Under the pieces are notes generated by a model that worked only from the letters and a program-made list of their open reading frames with translations, was not told the DNA's origin and made no database searches. A DNA stretch of 64,000 bases from Acinetobacter sp. S54 (lineage in GTDB: Bacteria; Pseudomonadota; Gammaproteobacteria; Pseudomonadales; Moraxellaceae). Within the stretch, counting starts at the first letter, position 1. Each line of letters opens with the position of its first letter. Location: the NCBI RefSeq assembly GCF_016624945.1, contig NZ_JACVUI010000011.1:1-64000 (forward strand). Reading direction: 5' to 3'. Shown piece after piece: positions 28,063 through 37,818 of the stretch. The position numbers and the translations under genes are program-made.

Positions 28063-29316
28063 ATGAAACCCAAGCAGGATGCTTTTGCTGCCCTCCGATA
28101 TCGCGACTTTTCCATTATTACTGTCAATCAATTTTGCCTGACACTTGCCGTTTTGATTCAGGAAATTATTGTTGCCTATTCTCTTTATAAAATTACCAAA
28201 GATCCGCTTACTTTGGGTCTAATTGGTCTAGCGGAAGCAATTCCGTTTATTAGCTTGTCGCTACTGGGCGGCTATGTGGCAGATAAGTTTAATAAACAAT
28301 TAATTATGAAAATTTGTTTGTTCTTTTCATTTCCTTTGCCCTTAGTTCTGTGGGGGTTGTTTCATTTATACGGTTTAAACCAGATTAGTGTACATGCTCT
28401 AGCAATTGGCATTTATGCTGTTATTTTTTGTTTTGGTGTGATTCGCGGTTTTTACAGCCCTTCAGCGACCTCATTAAAACCTTTTTTGATTCCTCGTGAG
28501 TTATATGCCAATGGTGCAACTTGGACCACGATTGGTTGGCAAAGCGGTGTCATTTTAGGCCCAATGCTCGGTGGCTTTATGCTGGCCTTTTTAGGTCGCG
28601 AAACCAGTCTGTTTAGTGTTTCCATTTTATTGTTCGTTTGTTTTTGTTTGATCTTATTACTTAAGAAAAGAAGTTTTCCCGCAATCGAACATGAAAATAT
28701 GTGGTCAAGTCTGGGAGAAGGCTTTCGCTTTATCTGGAAGACCAAAATTGTACTTTGGGCCATTTCTCTTGACCTAGTTTCCGTACTATTTGGTGGTGTG
28801 ATTGCACTATTGCCTATTTTTGCAGAAGATATTTTAAAAGTCGGACCAGAAGGTCTAGGCTATTTACGTGCAGCACCATCTATTGGTGCATTAGTGACTA
28901 TGATTGCTTTAACTAAATTCCCTCCAACCCATCATGCATGGCGCAATATGTTATTGGCAGTTGCTGGTTTTGGGGTATTTACCATTATTTTTGCTTTTTC
29001 AAATCACATAGGGTTATCTCTATTCGCATTAGCAATGACAGGCGCATGTGACAGTATCTCCGTCGTGGTTCGCCAAACGATTTTACAAATTTTCCCACCA
29101 GAAAATATGCGGGGTCGTGTGGCAGCAGTAAATGGTATGTTTGTCTCAAGTAGTAATGAATTAGGCGCATTTGAATCAGGTTTGGCTGCTAAATATCTCG
29201 GAACGATTACCGCAACGATTTTTGGTGGTTGTATGACGCTGGCAGTGGTGGTATTAAGCTGGACAAAGACCAAAGATTTATTTCATGTCGATATTAATAA
29301 AGGTTCTGATCACTAA
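28063..29316 (+). CDS. MFS transporter, MFS_3/EntS-like exporter
   Basis: The 417-residue protein has about 12 membrane segments and the loop 2-3 signature GGYVADKFNKQ. The most similar group is the MFS_3 family of EntS-like exporters (ALRYRDFSIITVNQF start, GVIRGFYSPSATSLKPFLI). The substrate cannot be deduced. I chose the ATG at 28063 over an upstream TTG (28033). It is transcribed divergently from rpmI and breaks the ancestral infC-rpmI linkage. Confidence 0.85.
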   Translation: MKPKQDAFAALRYRDFSIITVNQFCLTLAVLIQEIIVAYSLYKITKDPLTLGLIGLAEAIPFISLSLLGGYVADKFNKQLIMKICLFFSFPLPLVLWGLFHLYGLNQISVHALAIGIYAVIFCFGVIRGFYSPSATSLKPFLIPRELYANGATWTTIGWQSGVILGPMLGGFMLAFLGRETSLFSVSILLFVCFCLILLLKKRSFPAIEHENMWSSLGEGFRFIWKTKIVLWAISLDLVSVLFGGVIALLPIFAEDILKVGPEGLGYLRAAPSIGALVTMIALTKFPPTHHAWRNMLLAVAGFGVFTIIFAFSNHIGLSLFALAMTGACDSISVVVRQTILQIFPPENMRGRVAAVNGMFVSSSNELGAFESGLAAKYLGTITATIFGGCMTLAVVVLSWTKTKDLFHVDINKGSDH

Positions 29317-29329
29317 AGTCTGCATTTTT

Positions 29330-29370
29330 TTGTTGCGTGTATTTCCTGAAAAGGGAATACTGCGCAACAA
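29330..29370 (+). repeat. long imperfect hairpin upstream of the TonB_C-like gene
   Basis: TTGTTGCG (29330-29337) pairs with CGCAACAA (29363-29370). Inside them GTATTTCC pairs with GGGAATAC with one mismatch. It lies between the MFS stop and the next ATG, preceded by a T-run, so it may be a processing or regulatory hairpin. Confidence 0.45.
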
Positions 29371-29396
29371 GCTTTAACAACCATTCACCCTATAAA

Positions 29397-30134
29397 ATGA
29401 AACGATCTATTTTCTGCCTTGCACTTTGTACAAGCTTATCAATGATTCAAATTGATGCCAAAGAAAACTCATCTCAATTAGCATCTCAAAAAAGTTCTGC
29501 TTTACCCGCGCACTTGACCACCCGAATAGAATGGCGTGATTTTCCCAAACTTAATTATGACAATGATGATCTATTGGGACAGGATCGGGCTGCTATTTTA
29601 CGGGTAACCGCAGATGAAACAGGAACAGTGACTCAAGTCAAAGTTCAAGAAAGTACAGGCAGTCAAAAGCTGGATGATTTACTTGTTAAAGCGACCCAGC
29701 AAGCAAAAGTTAAACCATTTCAACAAGATGGAAATTTGATTTCAACGATTGGTTATCAAACCTTTAATCTTGATTATAAAGACACTGATGCAATAGCAGA
29801 ATGCATTTATCATTTTAATTCAAATAACTGGTTAAAACAGCAAAGCTCAAAATCCGTTCCATTTGATTATCTTCAGCAACCTGCTTTGACAATATCTCGT
29901 GATGAACTCAAAGGCAAAGATCGTTTAGTACGCTTCAATTTTAAAGTAAATAAACAAGGTGAAACGACCAAAGTTAAAATTAAAAAGGGTTCAGGCATTT
30001 ATTCACTGGATGCTCAAGTAATGCAGGCTATTTCCCACACAAAAGTTGAAGTTCCAAAGAAACTTTGGTTTTTTAAAAAATCTAATTTCAAAGATGAAAT
30101 TCATTTTAAATTGGATGAATGTCCACATTCGTAA
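29397..30134 (+). CDS. secreted protein with two TonB C-terminal-like domains
   Basis: The 245-residue protein has a signal peptide (MKRSIFCLALCTSLSMIQIDA). Two copies of a TonB_C-like fold follow, about residues 45-125 (AILRVTADETGTVTQVKVQ) and 155-240 (VRFNFKVNKQGETTKVKIKK). There is no membrane anchor with a proline-rich stalk as in a true energy-transducing TonB, so periplasmic partner binding is more likely than energy transduction. I chose the ATG at 29397; the longer frame begins inside a hairpin. It probably follows the MFS gene in one unit. Confidence 0.7.
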   Translation: MKRSIFCLALCTSLSMIQIDAKENSSQLASQKSSALPAHLTTRIEWRDFPKLNYDNDDLLGQDRAAILRVTADETGTVTQVKVQESTGSQKLDDLLVKATQQAKVKPFQQDGNLISTIGYQTFNLDYKDTDAIAECIYHFNSNNWLKQQSSKSVPFDYLQQPALTISRDELKGKDRLVRFNFKVNKQGETTKVKIKKGSGIYSLDAQVMQAISHTKVEVPKKLWFFKKSNFKDEIHFKLDECPHS

Positions 30135-30142
30135 CGCTTTAA

Positions 30143-30172
30143 ACTGACCAGAAAAATACGTCTGGTCAGTCA
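30143..30172 (+). terminator. hairpin after the TonB_C-like gene
   Basis: ACTGACCAGA (30143-30152) and TCTGGTCAGT (30161-30170) form a perfect 10-bp stem, but no T-run follows, so it may act as an mRNA 3' stabiliser rather than a classical terminator. Confidence 0.45.
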
Positions 30173-30291
30173 ATCAGTAATATTAAATCTTTTTCTTTCA
30201 ACACATCAGAACATTATCACATCGAGAATCAGCAGCATTTAACTTCATAATAAGAATTAAATCTAAAAAAACTATCCACTTTTTGACTCGA

Positions 30292-30912
30292 TTAAGTGAC
30301 TTGAATAGATAAAGCCCTTTGTATGGCAGGACGGGCGGTCAAGCGCTCAACATACTCTTTCACATACGGATAATCATTTAAATCAATAGATTGCCACTCG
30401 TGACGTAAAGCCCAGGGCAAAATTGCCATATCAGCAATTGAATATTCTCCAGCAACAAATTTCTGTCCAATCAACTGTGTATTTAGGACACTATAAAGTC
30501 GCTTAGTTTCGGTCACATAGCGATCGATCGCATACGGAATCTTTTCTTTGGCAAAGCGACCAAAATGATGATTTTGACCGAGCATTGGACCAAAACCTCC
30601 CATCTGCCACATTAACCATTGTTCAACCTCGACTCGCTCTTGCTCATCCGTTGGGTAAAAAAGTCCAGTCTTACGGCCCAAATATTGTAAAATTGCACCA
30701 GATTCAAAGATGGAAATGGGTTCATGATTGGGGCCATTTTGATCAATGATGGCTGGGATTTTATTATTTGGCGAAATTTTTAAGAAATCTGGCTGAAACT
30801 GGTCATTTTCTAAAATATTAATCGGAAAAATCTGGTATTCCAGTCCCATTTCTTCAAGTGCGATGGTGATCTTATGTCCATTGGGTGTGCCCCAATAATA
30901 TAGGTCTATCAT
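30292..30912 (-). CDS. glutathione S-transferase family protein, YfcG/YghU (Nu-class) type
   Basis: The 206-residue cytosolic protein has an N-terminal thioredoxin-like domain (LYYWGTPNGHKITIALEE, SPNNKIPAI, and FESGAILQYLG) and a C-terminal helical domain (AGEYSIADMAILPW). The TPNGHK motif near the N-terminus is typical of Nu-class GSTs with disulfide-bond reductase activity in E. coli YfcG. Its physiological substrate is unknown. It is monocistronic. Confidence 0.85.
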   Translation of the reverse strand: MIDLYYWGTPNGHKITIALEEMGLEYQIFPINILENDQFQPDFLKISPNNKIPAIIDQNGPNHEPISIFESGAILQYLGRKTGLFYPTDEQERVEVEQWLMWQMGGFGPMLGQNHHFGRFAKEKIPYAIDRYVTETKRLYSVLNTQLIGQKFVAGEYSIADMAILPWALRHEWQSIDLNDYPYVKEYVERLTARPAIQRALSIQVT

Positions 30913-31067
30913 GAAATACCTGCTTATCCTATTTTTCTATCTTTAAGTCTTTGTATACGTTTATAACATGGTTTTTAGCATGTGTTAAAAGTATACAAAG
31001 TGATTTATTTTAACAGCGACTTTGCTTAACAACCTTAAAGAAAATCATGAAATGAGAATCTGAATTC

Positions 31068-31399
31068 TTATTTTGCAGTTACATTTTGTTTACTTTGATA
31101 CTCTTTCGCCTGCTCACCTACAAATTTTCGACCTTGATTTTCTCCTTGTATCCATTCATCTACAGAAAATAGATCAAACAACCCAACTTTGAATAATGTT
31201 GGAATGGCTAGGATAAGTTCCTGCTCTACAACTCCACGTTCACCGTATTATAAAGTTGAATATTATGCAACATCGTTGCAACTGTTCCTGTCTGTACCTG
31301 ACTACCATCTTTAAGTTTAACAGACGGAAGTACCTGACCGTTTTCAATAACTTTCTGATTAATGTTGGCGAGTTGCTTCGTTCCTTCAATTTCTGACAT
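31068..31399 (-). pseudogene. frameshifted small conserved protein
   Basis: A strong AAGGAG site precedes ATG at 31399. The frame reads MSEIEGTKQLANINQKV through TGTVATMLHNIQLYN and then hits a stop. One base later the frame continues as GERGVVEQELILAIPTLFKV, then DEWIQGENQGRKFVGEQAKEY, and stops at 31068. The whole is 332 bases, one short of 111 codons, so a single deleted base near 31244-31247 explains it. The parts together resemble a small gammaproteobacterial family of about 110 residues (I believe now DUF7709). A sequencing error would give the same picture. Confidence 0.7.
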
Positions 31400-31487
31400 G
31401 TTTTTCTCCTTAAGCTTATTTTTTATAGTTTGAGTTTATTCAACGCCTTTTCAATAGAATTGGTAAAATAGTTTATAAATAAATATA

Positions 31488-31520
31488 AAAAAACGCAGCT
31501 TTTCGGCTGCGTTTTTTATA
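31488..31520. terminator. intrinsic terminator after infC
   Basis: ACGCAGC and GCTGCGT form a stem with long A- and T-runs on the two sides. On the minus strand it follows the infC stop by about 12 bases and separates infC from everything downstream. Confidence 0.88.
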
Positions 31521-31530
31521 TAGGGAAAGA

Positions 31531-32082
31531 TTACTTTTTCTTTTTCGGTCCAAGTAACATGCCCATTTGACGACCTTCCATTTTCGGTGCCTGTTCAACT
31601 ACACCAAACTCAGTGACGTCAGCTTCAATTTTTTGTAATTGAGCCAATCCAAGTTGTTGATGAGCCATTTCACGACCACGAAAGCGCAATGTGATTTTGA
31701 CTTTATTCCCTTCTTCAAGGAACTTTAAAATCGCACGAAGCTTAACTTGATAATCTCCTACATCCGTTGCTGGACGTAGCTTGATCTCTTTCACCTGTAC
31801 TTGATGCTGTTTTTTCTTCGCATCTTTTTGCTTTTGCTTCAAATCAAACAAGTGCTTGTTGTAATCCATGATTTTACAAACAGGTGGTTCTGCATTGGCA
31901 ACAATCTCAACGAGGTCAAGATCTACTTCTTCCGCAGCACGCAACGCTTCAGCAAGTGAAACGATCCCTTTTTGTTCTCCATCTGCTGCAACGAGGCGTA
32001 CTTCTTTTGCACGGATCTCGTCATTAATAGCAGGACGGTTACTTTTTGCACCTTGTTGTTGGTTACGATCAGGCTGTTTAAT
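31531..32082 (-). CDS. infC: translation initiation factor IF-3, ATT start codon
   Basis: The 183-residue factor checks start-codon and initiator-tRNA pairing on the 30S subunit. The N-domain runs from [16 protein letters not shown], the linker is [16 protein letters not shown], and the C-domain has [12 protein letters not shown]. The first in-frame ATG lies deep in the protein. The reading frame is open to an ATT at 32082-32080 (ATT AAA CAG CCT), preceded at 8 bases by GGAG, which lies in the last thrS codons. ATT is the classical infC start and lets IF-3 repress its own translation. The gap to thrS is 5 bases. Confidence 0.93.
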   Translation of the reverse strand: MKQPDRNQQQGAKSNRPAINDEIRAKEVRLVAADGEQKGIVSLAEALRAAEEVDLDLVEIVANAEPPVCKIMDYNKHLFDLKQKQKDAKKKQHQVQVKEIKLRPATDVGDYQVKLRAILKFLEEGNKVKITLRFRGREMAHQQLGLAQLQKIEADVTEFGVVEQAPKMEGRQMGMLLGPKKKK

Positions 32083-32087
32083 CTTTC

Positions 32088-34010
32088 TTACTCCACAATG
32101 TACCGGCCACGTTCGGCAACGGCAGATTTCACTACGTCAACGAATGCATCAATCGACATAGTACCTAAATTTTTTCCTGAGCGAGTACGAACATTAACAG
32201 TACCTTCCTCAACCTCACGGTCACCTAATACTAAAAGGTACGGAATACGCTCAAGTGTACGCTCACGAATCTTAAAGCCGATTTTCTCATTTCTCAAGTC
32301 AGAAATCGCTCGAAGACCATTTTCTTTGAGTTTTGCCACTACCTGCTCACACGCTTGAGCTTGTGAATCAGTAATATTCATCACGCAAGCTTGCACAGGT
32401 GATAACCACGGTGGCATAAAACCCGCATAGTGTTCAATAAGTATACCAATAAAACGCTCAAAACTGCCAAGTATTGCGCGATGCAACATTACAGGCTGAT
32501 CACGTTCATTGTCTTCTGTCACAAATGAAGCATCCAGACGTTCCGGTAAATTAAAATCACACTGAATCGTACCGCATTGCCATACACGACCTAAACAGTC
32601 TTTCAATGAAAATTCAATTTTTGGACCATAGAATGCACCTTCACCTGGCTGCAATTCCCAATCAAGCCCAGCTGCATCCAAAGCATCTGCCAATGATTTT
32701 TCGGCAAGATCCCAAAGTGCGTCTTCTCCCACCCGTTTTTCTGGGCGAGTCGAAAGCTTCATTTGCACATCTTCAAACCCGAAGTCTTTATAGACATCAA
32801 GAGTTAATTGAATAAAGTCAGCAACCTCTTTTCCAATCTGTTCCTTGGTACAGAAAATATGCGCATCATCTTGGGTAAAGCCGCGTACACGCATAATACC
32901 ATGTAAAGAGCCTGATGGCTCATTACGGTGACATGAACCAAACTCAGCCAAACGAATAGGTAAATCACGGTATGATTTTAAACCTTGATTAAAGACTTGC
33001 ACATGGCAAGGACAGTTCATAGGCTTAACAGCATAATTACGGTTTTCTGAATGGGTCGTAAACATGTTTTCAGCATAGTTTGCTGCATGTCCTGATTTTT
33101 CCCACAGACTAAAATCAACAATTTGTGGTGTCTTGATTTCCTGATAGCCATTATCTTGCTGAACTTTACGCATGTATTGTTCAAGAACTTGATAAATGGT
33201 CCAGCCATTTGCATGCCAGAATACCATACCTGGTGCTTCTTCTTGCATATGAAACAGATCAAGCGCCTTACCAATTTTACGATGATCGCGTTTTTCCGCT
33301 TCTTCAATACGTTTGATATAAGCTGCCAGTTCTTTTTTATCAGACCAAGCTGTTCCATAAATACGCTGCAATTGCTCATTTTTAGCATCACCGCGCCAAT
33401 AGGCACCAGAGATTTTGGTCAGTTTAAAGTTTTTCAAGAACTTGGTATTTGGCACGTGGGGCCCACGGCACATATCAACATAGTCCTGATGATAATACAG
33501 CCCCATCGCTGTTTCATCTGGCATATCATCAATCAAACGCAATTTATAAGTTTCACCACGGGATTGAAACTCTTTAATTACCTCGGCACGTGGTGTCATT
33601 TTTTTAATGACATCATAGTCCTGATCAATCAACTGTTTCATACGTGCTTCAATCGCCGCCATATCATCTAAAGTAAATGGCTTTGGACTAAAGATATCGT
33701 AATAGAACCCTTCCTCAATGACTGGGCCAATCACCATTTGTACTTCAGGAAACAATTGCTTGACTGCATGTCCGACCAAATGCGCACAAGAGTGACGAAT
33801 AATTTCAACGCCTTCAGGGTCTTTAGGAGTAATAATTTGGACGGTTGCGTCTTCGGTGATTAAGTCACATGCATCTACTAGGCGATCATTGACACGACCA
33901 GCAACGGTATTTTTTGCAAGACCCGGCCCAATACTTTGCGCGACTTGCATAACAGAAACAGCTTGATCAAATGATTTTTGATCGCCATTTGGCAATGTGA
34001 TAATTGGCAT
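32088..34010 (-). CDS. thrS: threonine-tRNA ligase
   Basis: The 640-residue class II synthetase has all domains. These are TGS ([15 protein letters not shown]), the editing domain ([19 protein letters not shown] and [14 protein letters not shown]), the catalytic core with [10 protein letters not shown] and [17 protein letters not shown], and the C-terminal anticodon-binding domain. The ATG at 34010 follows AAGGA; the longer in-frame start at 34043 is not supported. It is coupled to infC. Confidence 0.97.
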   Translation of the reverse strand: MPIITLPNGDQKSFDQAVSVMQVAQSIGPGLAKNTVAGRVNDRLVDACDLITEDATVQIITPKDPEGVEIIRHSCAHLVGHAVKQLFPEVQMVIGPVIEEGFYYDIFSPKPFTLDDMAAIEARMKQLIDQDYDVIKKMTPRAEVIKEFQSRGETYKLRLIDDMPDETAMGLYYHQDYVDMCRGPHVPNTKFLKNFKLTKISGAYWRGDAKNEQLQRIYGTAWSDKKELAAYIKRIEEAEKRDHRKIGKALDLFHMQEEAPGMVFWHANGWTIYQVLEQYMRKVQQDNGYQEIKTPQIVDFSLWEKSGHAANYAENMFTTHSENRNYAVKPMNCPCHVQVFNQGLKSYRDLPIRLAEFGSCHRNEPSGSLHGIMRVRGFTQDDAHIFCTKEQIGKEVADFIQLTLDVYKDFGFEDVQMKLSTRPEKRVGEDALWDLAEKSLADALDAAGLDWELQPGEGAFYGPKIEFSLKDCLGRVWQCGTIQCDFNLPERLDASFVTEDNERDQPVMLHRAILGSFERFIGILIEHYAGFMPPWLSPVQACVMNITDSQAQACEQVVAKLKENGLRAISDLRNEKIGFKIRERTLERIPYLLVLGDREVEEGTVNVRTRSGKNLGTMSIDAFVDVVKSAVAERGRYIVE

Positions 34011-34097
34011 AAGAAAATCCTTAAGGAGTGATGCCCCGCACAATGGAGCATATCACCGCGAGATTATGATCGAGGAAAACCTCAAAATATAAAAACG

Positions 34098-34319
34098 GTG
34101 GGTAAAATAAAAAGTAGACAGAATTTTACACGTGTTAGCAGCGAGAGAAAACAATCTGAATTAAAAAAAACCAAGATTCTCAATTCTTTCCTCAATTATG
34201 CCGTATTAGATGGGGGCAAAAGTAGGATTTACAAGCTCAGCGAAGATTCACACCCTAAGAGTGGGCATATAGCTACAACAAAAGCACACCCAAAAGACTT
34301 TATTTCCTTGTTAAATTGA
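34098..34319 (+). CDS. doubtful small open frame
   Basis: A 73-codon frame begins at GTG with no Shine-Dalgarno. The product is basic and hydrophilic (about 18 Lys/Arg) and resembles nothing I know. It lies in the 410-base gap between thrS and the acyl-CoA synthetase, which otherwise shows no gene and must hold both divergent promoters. Confidence 0.15.
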   Translation: MGKIKSRQNFTRVSSERKQSELKKTKILNSFLNYAVLDGGKSRIYKLSEDSHPKSGHIATTKAHPKDFISLLN

Positions 34320-34422
34320 ATACGGGTTAATATCCCTTTAAGACTAAAGCCTAAATGCGTTGCTCAAATTAAATCCATATCTTTAAGTAATAGCAATTAA
34401 AACAATGACACGGAGTCAAGCC

Positions 34423-36063
34423 ATGCATGCTTATAATGAGCTACCAAAAACGGCAGCCAATTTTGTCGCTCTTTCCCCTTTGCGCTATCTAGAACGTGCA
34501 GCTTATATTTATCCAGATCAGGCAGCCATCATTCACGGTGCACGCAGGTTATCATGGAAACAGACTTACCAGCGTTGCTGCCAGTTTGCGCATGCATTAC
34601 AAAAGCTTGGAATTCAAAAAAATGATACTGTTTCGGTATTACTACCGAATATTCCTGCGATGATTGAAGCACATTTTGCGGTCCCAATGGCAGGTGCAGT
34701 ACTTAATACCCTGAATACCCGGCTTGATGCAAAAACTATCGCATTTATGCTGGAGCACGCAGAAACTAAAGTTTTACTAGTCGACCCTGAGTTTGCGATT
34801 ATTGCTCAGGAAGCCCTGGCACTGGTTTCGCAGCAGATTTTTGTGATTGATGTTGCTGATCTCGAATATGAATCTGAACTTTCCAACCCTATTGGTCAAA
34901 TTGAATATGAAACATGGCTCAGTCAAGGCGACACACATTTTGAATGGTCACTGCCAAATGATGAATGGGATGCGATTAGCCTGAATTATACTTCTGGTAC
35001 AACTGGCAATCCTAAAGGCGTAGTTTATCATCATCGTGGTGCCTATTTAAATGCAGCAAGTAATATCATTGCCTGCGGTATGACGCCACGAGCTAATTAT
35101 TTATGGACGTTGCCGCTCTTCCACTGTAATGGTTGGTGTTTTGCATGGACCATTGCAGCAAATGGTGGTACCAATGTCTGTTTACGTAAAGTTGATCCTG
35201 AACTGGTATTTCAGCTTATTGCTCAACATAAAGTAGATTATTTTTGCGGTGCCCCCATCGTACTGTCCATGCTGATTAATACACCTAAAGATAAGCAACT
35301 TCGTTTTGATCATCGGGTTGAAGTCATGGTTGCAGGTGCAGCACCACCCGCCGCAATTATTGAAGGTATGCGTCATATTGGCATCAATGTTACCCATGTG
35401 TATGGACTAACTGAGACCTACGGACCTTCTGCACTTTGTGCTTCTCAGGCAGGTTGGAATGATCTTTCAATTCAGGAACAAGCCCAGCTACACTCACGCC
35501 AAGGCGTACCTTACCCTTTACAGGACAGTATGCGGGTGCTTAACCCTGAAACCATGCAACCCGTCCCTGCAGATGGAAAAACGCTGGGTGAAATTATGTT
35601 CCGCGGCAATATCGTAATGAAAGGTTACCTCAAAAATCCCAAAGCGACTGAAGAAGCCTTTGCAGGGGGATGGTTCCATAGTGGAGATCTAGCGGTTTGT
35701 CAGGCGGATGGTTATGCCAAAATTACTGACCGCGCTAAAGACGTGATTATTTCAGGCGGTGAAAACATTTCATCGCTCGAAGTTGAAGAAGTATTATATC
35801 AACATCCTGCTGTGATGACCGCCGCAGTAGTTGCCAAACCAGACCCACATTGGCAGGAAGTTCCATGTGCTTTTATTGAGCTAAAACAAGGAGCCAGTGT
35901 TACGACTGATGAATTGATTGCACATTGCCAACAACAATTAGCGCGTTTTAAAGTTCCTAAAGATATTGTGATTACTGAGATTCCAAAGACCTCAACAGGT
36001 AAATTACAAAAATTTATTTTACGTGACTGGGCTAAAGAGCGAGCTGTAGGTGAGTTTAATTAG
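34423..36063 (+). CDS. acyl-CoA synthetase (AMP-forming), medium/long-chain type
   Basis: The roughly 546-residue ligase activates carboxylic acids to CoA thioesters through an acyl-adenylate. Motifs are the P-loop YTSGTTGNPKGVVYHH, YGLTETYGP, and the hinge region GYAKITDRAKDVIISGGENI with a C-terminal Lys in TSTGKLQK. Full-length similarity is to AlkK-like medium-chain fatty-acyl-CoA ligases. GGAG lies 7 bases before the ATG at 34423, so I prefer it to the ATG at 34405. Substrate length is not readable. Confidence 0.87.
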   Translation: MHAYNELPKTAANFVALSPLRYLERAAYIYPDQAAIIHGARRLSWKQTYQRCCQFAHALQKLGIQKNDTVSVLLPNIPAMIEAHFAVPMAGAVLNTLNTRLDAKTIAFMLEHAETKVLLVDPEFAIIAQEALALVSQQIFVIDVADLEYESELSNPIGQIEYETWLSQGDTHFEWSLPNDEWDAISLNYTSGTTGNPKGVVYHHRGAYLNAASNIIACGMTPRANYLWTLPLFHCNGWCFAWTIAANGGTNVCLRKVDPELVFQLIAQHKVDYFCGAPIVLSMLINTPKDKQLRFDHRVEVMVAGAAPPAAIIEGMRHIGINVTHVYGLTETYGPSALCASQAGWNDLSIQEQAQLHSRQGVPYPLQDSMRVLNPETMQPVPADGKTLGEIMFRGNIVMKGYLKNPKATEEAFAGGWFHSGDLAVCQADGYAKITDRAKDVIISGGENISSLEVEEVLYQHPAVMTAAVVAKPDPHWQEVPCAFIELKQGASVTTDELIAHCQQQLARFKVPKDIVITEIPKTSTGKLQKFILRDWAKERAVGEFN

Positions 36064-36070
36064 ATCCAAT

Positions 36071-36104
36071 AAAAATGCCAGTCAATCATAGAATTGACTG
36101 GCAT
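36071..36104 (-). terminator. intrinsic terminator ending the pcnB...yjgA unit
   Basis: ATGCCAGTCAAT (36075-36086) and ATTGACTGGCAT (36093-36104) form a perfect 12-bp stem. The T-run follows on the minus strand only, so it belongs to yjgA rather than to the convergent synthetase gene. Confidence 0.88.
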
Positions 36105-36140
36105 CACACCTATAATTTATAAATTTTAAATAAAGTAAAA

Positions 36141-36677
36141 TCAATTATCTGATAATAAAGCTACTTGCTGTGCATAGTTAAAAAGCTTCAGTTTGGATGC
36201 TGCAAGCTCCTCTTCCCCCGCTGCTTGAGTAATATCTCTCTTAATTCGCAATACATGTTGGCGCAAAGTATGGCGTTCAGATGCATTATAAATCTTACTA
36301 AACTCATTAATAGCAGGATCGCCCTGTTCAATCATACGATCAACCCAGCGTTGTAATTGTGCCTGCTTTTTTAAACCTTGCTGCGGAGTCAAATAAGATA
36401 AAATTACAGTTTCATCTTCATTGCGTAATAACTTACCGACGCGTTGAAACTGACGACGACGGGCTTCAAACGAAGTGATCGTTTGTGCATCAAGCAACGC
36501 ATCAATTAAACGCTCATCAACTGGTAGCTTCTGGATTTGTTTTGCTGAAAGTTCCGCAAGTTGCTCACCCAGTGCCGCCATACGCTGCACTGCTTTTTTC
36601 TGTTCAGTTTTACTTGCACGCCCTTCTAAAGAATCAAAATCTTCTTCACTGTAACGCTTATTGGGACGACGTGCCAC
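36141..36677 (-). CDS. darP: ribosome biogenesis factor YjgA/DarP (DUF615)
   Basis: The 178-residue basic, helical protein associates with late 50S precursors and supports peptidyl-transferase-centre maturation in E. coli. It has the family start MARRPNKRYSEEDFDS and the core LPVDERLIDALLDAQ and RRQFQRVGKLLRNED. It begins 2 bases after the npr stop and is the last gene before the terminator. Confidence 0.88.
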   Translation of the reverse strand: MARRPNKRYSEEDFDSLEGRASKTEQKKAVQRMAALGEQLAELSAKQIQKLPVDERLIDALLDAQTITSFEARRRQFQRVGKLLRNEDETVILSYLTPQQGLKKQAQLQRWVDRMIEQGDPAINEFSKIYNASERHTLRQHVLRIKRDITQAAGEEELAASKLKLFNYAQQVALLSDN

Positions 36678-36679
36678 GG

Positions 36680-36949
36680 TTAATCTGCCTCATAAAATTT
36701 TGCTGCGAATAATGCTTTGATTTCTTCTTCTGCTTTTTCAGCATCAGGTCCATCAATCACTAAACGCAAAGTGGTTCCCTTGCCAGCACCAAGCATGAGC
36801 AAGGACATAATATTTTTGGCATCAACGAGTTTATCGCCTTTACCAATCTGAATAGAAGATCGAAACTTAGTAGTGACTTCGATCAATTTCCCCGACGCAC
36901 GTGCGTGTAGGCCAAGTTTATTAATTACATCAACTGTGCTGTCAATCAT
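36680..36949 (-). CDS. ptsO: HPr-family phosphocarrier NPr of the nitrogen PTS
   Basis: This 89-residue HPr-fold protein has the phospho-acceptor His in [13 protein letters not shown]. No sugar-PTS components are nearby, and its pairing with rapZ identifies it as NPr rather than carbohydrate HPr. In A. baumannii NPr is the partner of GigB, whose gene lies at 2345-2866. Its ATG overlaps the rapZ stop by four bases. Confidence 0.9.
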   Translation of the reverse strand: MIDSTVDVINKLGLHARASGKLIEVTTKFRSSIQIGKGDKLVDAKNIMSLLMLGAGKGTTLRLVIDGPDAEKAEEEIKALFAAKFYEAD

Positions 36950-37797
36950 GACCAGTGCTTCATTTCTCTATGTAAGACCTGAATAGACCATTTTGCCTCA
37001 AGCGCCTTTTTTAGTCTATCTACAATATAAACCGAGCGATGTTGCCCGCCTGTACAACCAATCGAAATGGTCATGTAATGGCGGTGCCCCTCTGCAAACA
37101 CAGGCAACCATTTATCTAAAAATTGATAGATATCGTTAAACATATCATTGGTTTGTGCACTTGCTTCCAAGAAATCCTGAACAGGTTTATCTAGTCCTGA
37201 AAATCTACGCAACTCCAAATCCCAGTGAGGATTAGGCAAATGCCGAACATCAAAGACATAGTCAGCATCTAGAGGAATACCGTGTTTATAACCAAATGAT
37301 TGTAAAATCAAAATCAGTTGATCCGATTGCCCTAATTTTGAAAGCAAGGTGTGTTTAAGGTCATGCACACTTTTATCGGTTGTATCAATATGTACTGTGG
37401 AACGAAATTGAATCGGCATCAACAGTTGTTTTTCTTCCTGAATACATTCATTCAAACTTTTAAAACGGCTGGCCAATGGGTGTGGACGACGTGAGGAACT
37501 AAAACGGGCAATAAGTTCCTGATCTTGCGTGGTCAAATAAATTACATCGACAGAACCGTGTCGCTGTAATTGTTCAAACACTTGATCAAATTCCTGTAAA
37601 TCGGCCCGCGTACTTCGAACATCCACTCCAAGCGCTAATTGTTCAAGATTATTTTCATGATCGAGCTTGGAGACAATTTCTGGCAACAATGCCAAAGGCA
37701 GGTTATCAATACAGTAGTAACCCAGATCTTCCAAAACCTGCAATGCGGAGGATTTACCAGATCCAGATTGCCCTGTGACGATAAGAATACGCTTCAT
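36946..37797 (-). CDS. rapZ: RapZ, RNase adapter / nucleotide-binding protein
   Basis: The 283-residue protein has an N-terminal P-loop ([14 protein letters not shown]) and the C-terminal RNA-binding/sugar-sensing domain ([18 protein letters not shown]). In E. coli it delivers the small RNA GlmZ to RNase E and senses glucosamine-6-phosphate. Here, as widely in proteobacteria, it is linked to npr. Its RNA target in Acinetobacter is not known from the sequence. Confidence 0.92.
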   Translation of the reverse strand: MKRILIVTGQSGSGKSSALQVLEDLGYYCIDNLPLALLPEIVSKLDHENNLEQLALGVDVRSTRADLQEFDQVFEQLQRHGSVDVIYLTTQDQELIARFSSSRRPHPLASRFKSLNECIQEEKQLLMPIQFRSTVHIDTTDKSVHDLKHTLLSKLGQSDQLILILQSFGYKHGIPLDADYVFDVRHLPNPHWDLELRRFSGLDKPVQDFLEASAQTNDMFNDIYQFLDKWLPVFAEGHRHYMTISIGCTGGQHRSVYIVDRLKKALEAKWSIQVLHREMKHWS

Positions 37798-37818
37798 GGC
37801 ATGGCTGTCCTTTTAATA

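Noticed and set aside
33123..33671. 182-codon plus-strand frame inside thrS
   Set aside because: Antisense of a highly conserved synthetase; no independent support.
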